Assembly (NCBI GenBank): GCA_018398575.1
Contig: JAGTXZ010000024.1
Coordinates: 1,860,001 to 1,924,000, forward strand
From: Ampelomyces quisqualis
Taxonomy: Eukaryota > Ascomycota > Dothideomycetes > Pleosporales > Phaeosphaeriaceae
Reading direction: 5' to 3'
DNA length: 64,000 bases
Within the stretch, counting starts at the first letter, position 1. Each line of letters begins with the position of its first letter. The notes beneath the pieces are model-generated. The model had not been told where the DNA came from, did not search any database, and worked only from the letters and a program-made list of their open reading frames with translations. The position numbers were made by a program, and so were the translations under genes. This document shows, piece after piece, positions 57,294 to 64,000 of this stretch.

Positions 57294-57879
57294 ATGGAAG
57301 AGAACGCCGTTCCACTAAAATACTTCTCCTCACCACGCACAATGCGACACATCATCTATCCTCGCTCGCATTCCGCGTCGCACAAATCCTCGCTTCAAAC
57401 CTCGCCTGCATCTTTCGACGTCGCGGGCATAAACGCCTTCGTCGAGCGACACCAGTCTGACGCTAACGGTACATCCGAGATGGCGAAACACATGCAAACA
57501 AACGTCTTTGGGCCCCGCGAAGATTTTGCACAGTTTTGATCTCGCTGTTTTGTGCGCGGCGACACGAGTGTGAATATTATGTCTGGCTTGGCGAGGAGGA
57601 CGGTCGCGGAGGAGGAGGTGACGGATTGCTGCGCGTGTAGTTGGAGTAGGTAAGGCGGTGTTGGATGTGTTGACTGCGCATCAGAGTAGGGATTTGAAGA
57701 ACGCAGGGGTCAAGGTTGTTTGTATGGATCCTGGTTGGGTTAAGGCGAGGATGGGAGTTGCGGGGGCGATGGTTGAGGCGCGGGTTAGTGTGGAGGGTAT
57801 GTTGGAGGTGGTGAGGGTGTTGAAGAAGGAGGATCGTGGCAGGTTCTATGGATATGATGGGGGGATAGTGCCGTTCTGA
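57294..57879 (+). pseudogene. Broken short-chain dehydrogenase (SDR)
   Basis: Residual SDR sequence is visible in two frames. FASF-less N-terminal scraps and MAKHMQTNVFGP (57480s) look like the region after the NNAG motif. VNIMSGLARR follows after a stop and a frame change. The segment SKAVLDVLTAHQSRDLKNAG, VKVVCMDPGWVKARMGVAGA and EGMLEVVRVL (57650-57879) matches the region after the catalytic Tyr-x-x-x-Lys. The GxxxGxG cofactor motif and the catalytic Tyr are absent. In-frame stops occur at 57537 and 57651. The order is right but the frame is not, so I call it a relic. The tail is still open and ends GYDGGIVPF. Confidence 0.6.
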
Positions 57880-58463
57880 ATAGACTGTTTTTGGGTAATG
57901 TATCGAGTTTGATGGGTTTGCTGAAGCGATAAAGGTAATCCAGTGGAGAAGATGCGTGGTGTGGTGTGAAAGTGGGCACGTGACAAGAACCTATTAGCAA
58001 TATGGGGGCGAATCGTCATACCCAATCTTCATCAGGATGTATCTACTCCCTACCGACTTCAGATAGTCGGTCTACATTCTCCTGCATCTGTACTCATGTT
58101 GTGCCCCCGTGGCAACTTAATTCACTGCGAGTCGCTGGAACTAAACAATCACGTTTGTGCCTACCGCTCTGAGAACACTTTCTGCCAGGACAATGGTTTG
58201 AATTCACGCTCACGGGAAGATTTGTCTGGTCTCTACTAATTACTTACCACGGTTTCCCGATGATTCTGCATACCCTCTAGCCACCGACCACAACTCGCAC
58301 GTGTTCGCCAGCCAGCACTTCAACTGACGATTGAAACACGCTGGCCGCAAAACAGATTTCCTTTATCTTTCTTGTAGCATCCAAATCAATATCCTCTACA
58401 CCACCAACTTCTCCATCGGGACCGACAACTTCTCAGCCAGTAACGGCAAACCCAGCACCAACC
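57880..58463. other. Intergenic, nothing recognised
   Basis: Probably the promoter region of the gene at 58464. No feature can be supported. Confidence 0.4.
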
Positions 58464-59387
58464 ATGCCCTCAACGAAACCAACACTCGCCTCCAACGCCT
58501 CCGCCGCACGCATCACATCCCTGAGATCCTCTCTATCATTCTGCCTCCCGACCTCCCTCTCCTTCCTGAGCTCCCCCATCTGGCAACAAACACCCTGGCT
58601 CCCACGCCTCAGTCCCACACCCCACCCATCCTCGCCCATGACCCCCGCAGACGCCCACACAATATCCGCCCACCTCTCGCACGCCATCTCCCCGACCGCA
58701 ATCCAGCACGCCCTACTATTCTGCACCTCACCCTCCCACGGCCCAGACCTCTTCGTCGTCTTCCCGCACACCACCACACGCCCCGCGACACACGAGCCCT
58801 TCTTCCACACATGGCACGACCAAATCGTCAAGCCGGCGTTCGACCGCTCCTGGCGCGACAGCCATGTCACGCGCGTCCACGGCGCGGAAAACGATTCGCG
58901 CACGCGCATCCTCGCGCCAAACGGTGTGTCTACGTCTCACGATGCGCTGCGCGCCGCGGGATACGTGGCGCGGTTGCGTCGCTGCGCGGATGGCTCGGTG
59001 GCTGCGGCATGGCCGGCGAATTCTGTCCTTCTGGACGAGGCGTGGGAAGCTATCACGGGCATGGTGCGCAATCACCCTGACTTGACTCCCGAGTTCCAAG
59101 ACCCGGTTTTGCTAGCTGTGTATCGCGCCGAGATATTTTTCGCAGAAGACTTGGATGGGCAAGATGTGTATGCGAGTGTGGGGCGGGAGTGGGATAAGTA
59201 TGTTGATGCTGGGAGGGTGGTGGAGGGGAGTTTTGGGGTGGTGATTCAGGCGGTCATGGGAGTGGGAGTGAAGGAGGTGGAGGATGGTGGAGTGGGGAGG
59301 GAGTTTAAGAGGATGGCGGAGAATGGGGAGGGGGACGGGGGAGAGGCGGGGGATGGGCACAGGGCGAAGAGACGGAAGGCGGAGTAG
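58464..59387 (+). CDS. Uncharacterised fungal protein with C-terminal basic signal
   Basis: An intronless gene of 307 residues that I do not recognise. The first 55 residues are Ser/Pro/Leu-rich. A folded centre follows with HALLFCTSPSHGPDLFVVFP, EPFFHTWHDQIVKPAFDRSW, WPANSVLLDEAWEAITGMVR and AVYRAEIFFAEDLDGQDVYA. The C-terminus is Gly/Glu-rich and ends HRAKRRKAE, a likely nuclear localisation signal. The central pattern suggests a globular domain of about 170 residues; I do not assign a family. Composition switches inside the frame, C-rich at 58460-58800 and G-rich at 59150-59390. Coding is likely because the central codons have normal amino-acid variety and no stops. Confidence 0.7.
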   Translation: MPSTKPTLASNASAARITSLRSSLSFCLPTSLSFLSSPIWQQTPWLPRLSPTPHPSSPMTPADAHTISAHLSHAISPTAIQHALLFCTSPSHGPDLFVVFPHTTTRPATHEPFFHTWHDQIVKPAFDRSWRDSHVTRVHGAENDSRTRILAPNGVSTSHDALRAAGYVARLRRCADGSVAAAWPANSVLLDEAWEAITGMVRNHPDLTPEFQDPVLLAVYRAEIFFAEDLDGQDVYASVGREWDKYVDAGRVVEGSFGVVIQAVMGVGVKEVEDGGVGREFKRMAENGEGDGGEAGDGHRAKRRKAE

Positions 59388-60393
59388 AGGGGGTACAGGT
59401 ATGGAGGACGGCGTGAAGGTTGGTTAAGACGTTCAATGCTTGATCAATAGGTTTGTTGATGCGATGCAAGAGGTCGAGAAAGGAGTGTCCTGATGTCGAT
59501 ATGCTACGCCACACACGCGCAGCTAGAGAAACATCCTGCTCAACAGCATCGCAATCTAGTCCACTTGGAGTCCAGGCCAAACGGGTTTCGAATCAGAAAT
59601 GATGCGTGAAGTATCAAAGTGACAGATACTGCGACGTTTTCTACCCACCCATACCGTTTCATGAAGCACTCTCATACACGATCTCTTTATCTAGCAGCTG
59701 AATTGGTCGTAGTATACGATACACATCTTGACATGTTCAGCATCTTGTTCACCTCAGAAGTAACTTGACCCAAAGCGATTGTTTGCCGTTCATACCCTCA
59801 TTTTGTGTTGCCCATCAAAAGACTGTTATGCCACAGCCTGTGCAAGTCATGCTCGACAATAGGGATATTTGAGTAAGCAACAGCGCGTACTAGCACGGAA
59901 ATCTTACCAGAAGCTTGGTATCTTTGGTGGCGGAATCGTTGTCATAAAAGTAGGAAGAGCAAAGCGCCAAGCTGTGATACCCTTTTAAGATTTGGAAGCG
60001 GACATCTTCTACTATTTCCTCTCTTGGCTCTACGCAGATTGCTTCACCGTTTCGACAGATGGCCAATGGATGAACTTGTGTAAGATTTGAGGTTGTCGTA
60101 AGGGTTTCAGGTAGGCAATGAGTCTGCAAGATCTTTGTATAGTTCACGTAGCTAAGCCGTTTGCTAGGTTCCGGCGCTACAAAACCAGACCGTGGAGGTG
60201 TTTGGCCTGCTACTGATGACGAGACATGGCGGGACAGAGGCTGAACTGACCAAGGGAGTGGCGCCTAGGGAGAGGACGACAGTGTGACGGAAGACAGACT
60301 GCTGGAAAAAAAAGAAAGAGAGCAAGACCATGGTAGTTCGGAGATGATGCGGGTTCCAAAACACCTGAGGAAGTTCCCTCTGCGGTAGCTAGT
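59388..60393. other. Intergenic with one weak candidate frame
   Basis: The minus-strand frame 59890-60147 (85 codons, with ICVEPREEIVEDVRFQILKG) has protein-like composition and might be one exon of a small gene, but I find no convincing partner exon. Nothing else is supported. Confidence 0.35.
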
Positions 60394-61635
60394 TCAATCT
60401 TCACCACCACCGCGTAATCTAGCAGCCTGCCTTACTATCTGTCGTAACTTGACAGCGACGATTGTTAAAGTGGCTTTCTGAGACGTTGCGCCATTTGACT
60501 CGGCTCGGGCGAGGAACTGCTGGGCTCGCAGCAACTCGCGTTCGCAGTTGCCAAGTTGGTTGAGCTGTTCAGCCACGGACACAGCATCGCCGTTGTGAGC
60601 CCCATATATTGCATCCATGTCCCAATTCTCGTCGTCAGTAGCCTTACCCAGGAGCAAAGCGCTTACCCAAAGGCTGACATGCCCTCGCAAATGTAGCAAG
60701 CTGGCCTGCTTGTCGAATGGTGGTGAAGAAATCAGCTGGTCCAGTCGCTCCGCAATCTCTGTTGCCCTCGCTAGTTCCTCAATTTGAATAGCCTCCTCGC
60801 GAGCACGCATGCCGGGTGCGTCGCGATCGTGATGCATGATGCTGTGCTCTGAGGCGCTGCTTGAATGCTGGTGTCGAGCTTCTTCGAGCGCTTTATTTCG
60901 CATGCCTTTACTGTTCTCACACGTCTCGAATATCCACAACGAAAACATGGCTGGATAGAAAGCCCTCTCGTCGACGGCATTGGGAGTGAGTTTGCGGTTC
61001 GGATGCTGCACGATCAGGCGTTCGAAGTACTCCCTCGCTAATTGGAATCCTTGTTGAGAAAAGATTTGCAGGCTCACAGAGTGGTCGTCCGAGCATGTGC
61101 GCGCATCGTTGGTGGTGCCGGTGTTGGTATGCTCGCGACGAAGAAGGATTTCGGCACCAATGCCCCAGCGCCCGTGGTTGCGCGGATCGACAGGGTGCCC
61201 TCCGGCGACGTGGGTGCGCAAGAGCATGCCCCACGCCCTCCCTGCTCGCTGGTAGTCTCCCTCGAGCAGACAACGATGCATGAGCGCGGACAAAACATGG
61301 AGATGGGACTTTCGCAGCGAGGTAGCTGCGCTCTGTCTGCTGGCCGAGGCGCCTGCTGACAGTGCGTTGACGGCATACAAACGCGAGGGCGGGTCAGCAA
61401 TCGCATCCCGGAGCTTCCCGGGTCCGGATGGTTCCTTGGCAACGCGAGCGGGAGCATGCGGGAACGGCGCAGGTGGGATTTCTGCATCGTCGTCGGGCTG
61501 GGGCTCGGGGTCGGGGCGCGACGAGTCCGGGTGCGCCTCGCCACGTCGCCGCTTCCTGCGCGGCCTGTACTGGCTGGCGCGCAGCGAATGCGCCGTTTGC
61601 TGGTGGCCGCTCAGCTGGGTGGCGAAGCAGTGCAT
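60394..61635 (-). CDS. RRN11: RNA polymerase I initiation factor Rrn11
   Basis: An intronless gene of 413 residues from the ATG at 61635 (the longer frame starts at a TTG). Rrn11 is a subunit of the core factor that recruits RNA polymerase I to rDNA promoters. The family segment reads SLRKSHLHVLSALMHRCLLE, DYQRAGRAWGMLLRTHV and RNHGRWGIGAEILL, then REYFERLIVQHPN and FYPAMFSLWIFE, which are TPR-like helices. A basic patch RPRRKRRRGEAHPDSSRPD near the N-terminus is a likely nuclear signal and is also typical of the family. The end is polar (RQAARLRGGGED). It diverges from the RING gene; start codons are 217 bp apart. Confidence 0.85.
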   Translation of the reverse strand: MHCFATQLSGHQQTAHSLRASQYRPRRKRRRGEAHPDSSRPDPEPQPDDDAEIPPAPFPHAPARVAKEPSGPGKLRDAIADPPSRLYAVNALSAGASASRQSAATSLRKSHLHVLSALMHRCLLEGDYQRAGRAWGMLLRTHVAGGHPVDPRNHGRWGIGAEILLRREHTNTGTTNDARTCSDDHSVSLQIFSQQGFQLAREYFERLIVQHPNRKLTPNAVDERAFYPAMFSLWIFETCENSKGMRNKALEEARHQHSSSASEHSIMHHDRDAPGMRAREEAIQIEELARATEIAERLDQLISSPPFDKQASLLHLRGHVSLWVSALLLGKATDDENWDMDAIYGAHNGDAVSVAEQLNQLGNCERELLRAQQFLARAESNGATSQKATLTIVAVKLRQIVRQAARLRGGGED

Positions 61636-61852
61636 CGGTGGGGGCCGGGTGGTTTGCACTTTGCAGCGCGGCGGAGAGCGGCTCAATCACGTTAGCGCGG
61701 CGTCACGGGACGGCGTCACGGGACGGGATGCACCACCACCAGGGCACTGCCGCCGACTTCCTCGCCCCGGCCGCCAGCCTTCGCCCACCGCGCGTCTCCT
61801 GGGCTACTTCTCTTCTTCGGGGTGCGCCTTCTTCGCTGGAGGGCCTCACAGT
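61636..61852. promoter_or_regulatory. Shared promoter RRN11 / RING gene
   Basis: 217 bp lie between the two divergent start codons. It contains a direct repeat CGTCACGGGACGG (61696 and 61709) that could be a paired binding site. Confidence 0.5.
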
Positions 61853-63988
61853 ATGGGCCAGGCCAACTCCTCGGGCGCCTCAGAGCCGCGTCTCCGCCGC
61901 CGAGCCCGGCCGACGTCGAGGGCGCCGCCGCCGCCGGACCGCCCGTTGCAGACGGAGCAAGGCCATGTGCCAGCGCTGACGAGCCCCGCGAGCGGCCCCT
62001 CGAGCCCCGACTCCCTGCGCCAAAACCCCCTGCGCCGCCTTTCCTCGCTCTACGGGCGGCAGGGCGCGGGCTCCGACGCCGCGACGCCTGCTCGTGCGCG
62101 GGCTCGGCTGTCGCGAGCACGATCTTCCCTCAGCTCCATGGCCGACTTCCTGCACAGCCGCCCCGCCATCCGCTCGCGCGCCACAGAGCCCGTGTATCGC
62201 GTGGGCGTGCCGGCTGCCAGCGACGCCCCCCGCCCCCCGCCCAGACACAGCACCAGTGGCCGTGGCCCGTACCTCCCGCGCGTGCAGATACCCGACCTGG
62301 ACCTGGATCTGGACCGCCTCTTGCGCAGTGCCTCGGCGGCAGAGCGGCCAGACACGCACAGGCCGCGATCGCTGGCGCCTCTCAGTCCGCTGCGACGAGA
62401 CGGCAGGACGCTCCCCGCGCAACGGAGGCTGCGGAACATGATCAACCCGGCAAGAAGACGCCGGTCGCTGTGGGGCGACGACGACCACTTGGAGAACGTT
62501 GAGCGGCTGCGCCGCGGCGAGGACCAGGCCGACGTGCTGTCACGACTGCTCTCGCTCGCCGCAGCAGCGACAGCAGCCTCGCTCGTCGGCGAGGATAACC
62601 CGGCGGCGACGCGGGACGGCACCTTTGACATGTTCCTGCAGTCGCTGCAGAACGGCAGCATAGCGTCGGCCCTGAGGAACAACCAGGGAGACGACAGCGA
62701 CAGCGCAGGAGGCAGTCCGCAGCCGCTGAACTTCTTCAGGATGTTCAGGTTTGGAAGCAACACCGACGACAGAAGCAGCAACAGGCGAGGCAGCCGTGGC
62801 AGTGCATCGGGCAGCAGTCGTCAGGAGGCCGAGGAAGACGGCGAGGGGAGGATGGTGCCAATCATCATCGTAGGCATCAGGTCCATAAACCCAGGAAACA
62901 CTGCCGGCCAGGATGACAGCAACATCCCGCCGTTCATTGATGCCCTCTCCAGCCTCCCTACGCCTCCCACCGCTCCAGGCGACAACCATCACGTCCTGCG
63001 CCCACCGCAGAACGGCACGCGCTTTAGCCACCGCAGACGTGCCTCCATGGGCGGCTTCAATTTCCCCTCCAACTACGACAGTCAGCGACACCATCGAGGG
63101 CACACGACCGAGCGCCAACCTTTCACCGAATCGCCCCCAGGTCCGCATCCTCCTCCCTCTACGCCAGCCACGACTTCTGCGCTATCGGCAGAGCCTTCCA
63201 GAGCCACCACACCCGCAACGTCAACCTCACCTCCCTCTCCCACTACACAGTCAGCCGCCCCGTCGCGGCGAGAAAGCTTCGTCCGACAAGCTGCCACGCC
63301 GACACTCGCGTCCACCGCCGAAGAGCCGCAGCCACAGCAGCGTCATCCCCGCCATCGCCGCATGAGCGAGTCCGATTTCACCAGATATGGAGCCGGTGCT
63401 CCCCGACGGAGAGGCGTGGTGGAACCAGACAACAACCCTGGAGAGGGTTCGCGAAGCTGGATCATCTACGTGCTAGGGGGCAGCTATCCGGAGAACCATC
63501 CCATTCTCACAACACCAAGCTTGTTCACAGATTCTCCCACATACGAGGACATGATGCTACTGTCCTCCATATTGGGACCGGCGAAACCTCCAGTTGCGAG
63601 CGAAGAAGACGTGGCCGCTGCACCTGGTCTTTACAGACTAAGACATGTTAGTGGCGTGCTCATGGCTGAGGCAGTCGAAGATGAGGAGACACTCAGTCTA
63701 GCCACCGATGCGCGTTGCTTAGTCTGTCTATGTGATTTCGAGGCAGACGAAGAAGCCAGGAAGCTGGTCAAGTGCGAGCATTTGTTCCACAAGGTTTGCA
63801 TTGACCAGGTGAGTCATCTGCCTCCGATAGAGAGGAGAGACACTAATTTGATCCAGTGGTTGACGACAGGCCGTAACTCGTGTCCTCTGTGTAGAGGTCA
63901 AGGTGTGGATGAGAAAGACAAAGACGAAGCTGGGTCAGCTGATCTAGCTGGTGCATCACCATCTGCTCAAGAAGTAGCTGCCGCATAG
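61853..63988 (+). CDS. RING-H2 E3 ubiquitin ligase, predicted N-myristoylated
   Basis: Exons 61853..63808 and 63857..63988 encode 695 residues. The start MGQANSSG has Gly2 and Ser6, which fits an N-myristoylation signal. Most of the protein is disordered: Arg/Pro/Ser-rich to about residue 360, then RMVPIIIVGIRSI, more Pro/Ser, and EGSRSWIIYVLGGSYPENHP. The RING-H2 finger near 618-670 reads CLVCLCDF, ARKLVKCEHLFHKVC and, after the intron, WLTTGRNSCPLCR (C3H2C3). The 48-bp intron (GTGAGT..CCAG) splits the finger, and joining gives IDQWLTTGR. Such fingers recruit ubiquitin-conjugating enzymes. The substrate is unknown. The position of the finger and the WIIYVLGG segment fit a fungal RING family, and I give no gene symbol. 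The frame ends 12 bp before the window edge, so the gene is complete. Confidence 0.88.
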   Translation: MGQANSSGASEPRLRRRARPTSRAPPPPDRPLQTEQGHVPALTSPASGPSSPDSLRQNPLRRLSSLYGRQGAGSDAATPARARARLSRARSSLSSMADFLHSRPAIRSRATEPVYRVGVPAASDAPRPPPRHSTSGRGPYLPRVQIPDLDLDLDRLLRSASAAERPDTHRPRSLAPLSPLRRDGRTLPAQRRLRNMINPARRRRSLWGDDDHLENVERLRRGEDQADVLSRLLSLAAAATAASLVGEDNPAATRDGTFDMFLQSLQNGSIASALRNNQGDDSDSAGGSPQPLNFFRMFRFGSNTDDRSSNRRGSRGSASGSSRQEAEEDGEGRMVPIIIVGIRSINPGNTAGQDDSNIPPFIDALSSLPTPPTAPGDNHHVLRPPQNGTRFSHRRRASMGGFNFPSNYDSQRHHRGHTTERQPFTESPPGPHPPPSTPATTSALSAEPSRATTPATSTSPPSPTTQSAAPSRRESFVRQAATPTLASTAEEPQPQQRHPRHRRMSESDFTRYGAGAPRRRGVVEPDNNPGEGSRSWIIYVLGGSYPENHPILTTPSLFTDSPTYEDMMLLSSILGPAKPPVASEEDVAAAPGLYRLRHVSGVLMAEAVEDEETLSLATDARCLVCLCDFEADEEARKLVKCEHLFHKVCIDQVSHLPPIERRDTNLIQWLTTGRNSCPLCRGQGVDEKDKDEAGSADLAGASPSAQEVAAA

Positions 63989-64000
63989 CCGCCATCACTT

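Noticed and set aside
61280..61852. Upstream extension of the RING gene frame
   Set aside because: It overlaps the RRN11 coding region in antisense. The ATG at 61853 with MGQANS is the better start.

Overview
The window is nuclear DNA of a filamentous ascomycete. Protein genes carry short introns of mostly 46-76 bp with GTNNGN donors and CTNAC-type branch sites. The gene set is typically fungal: AKR1, RRN11, a BYS1-domain secreted protein, a DUF3433 membrane protein, a Gpr1/Fun34/YaaH transporter and an ABCC transporter. The mixture suggests Dothideomycetes, but the sequence alone does not fix the taxon. I rebuilt exon joins by hand; for every multi-exon gene listed as CDS the exon lengths add up to a whole number of codons.

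Layout. 0.5-10.2 kb is a minus-strand run: an AFG1-like mitochondrial ATPase, the AKR1 ankyrin/DHHC palmitoyltransferase and a 1490-residue ABCC transporter. A TA-flanked inverted-repeat element lies just upstream of AKR1. 11.5-15.5 kb is a gene graveyard holding a TauD-like dioxygenase relic, a TPR-protein relic and an AAA+ ATPase relic with a ruined Walker A motif. 16-19 kb has a single-pass surface glycoprotein and a holo-ACP synthase. 19-21.3 kb has a MITE-like inverted repeat and a tRNA-Ser(AGA) gene split in its T-arm by a 50-bp insert that looks like a spliceosomal intron. 21.3-26.7 kb has a Gag-like gene, aspartate aminotransferase and the ER SNARE Ufe1/syntaxin-18, whose last exon lies in a tandem duplication. 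27.7-28.3 kb encodes a small secreted cysteine protein. 28.3-38.2 kb is gene-poor apart from an FKBP12-type isomerase split into seven exons. 38.2-48.7 kb has a BYS1 protein, a DUF3433 protein, a gamma-glutamylcyclotransferase-like protein and a BAR protein. 49.6-53 kb has methylenetetrahydrofolate reductase divergent from a triosephosphate-isomerase paralogue. 55.4-64 kb has an acetate-transporter-family gene, a dead short-chain dehydrogenase, an unknown nuclear-type protein, RRN11, and a RING-H2 ligase that shares a 217-bp promoter with RRN11.

No gene cluster or operon-like pathway is visible. Most genes are housekeeping functions of mitochondria (AFG1, holo-ACP synthase), membrane traffic (AKR1, Ufe1, BAR protein), amino-acid and one-carbon metabolism (aspartate aminotransferase, MTHFR) and rRNA transcription (RRN11). 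They are separated by accessory DNA with relics and small inverted-repeat elements. The most unusual signal is the interrupted tRNA gene at 20182-20312. Next are the duplicated SNARE anchor exon, the Gag-like gene and the small inverted-repeat elements.
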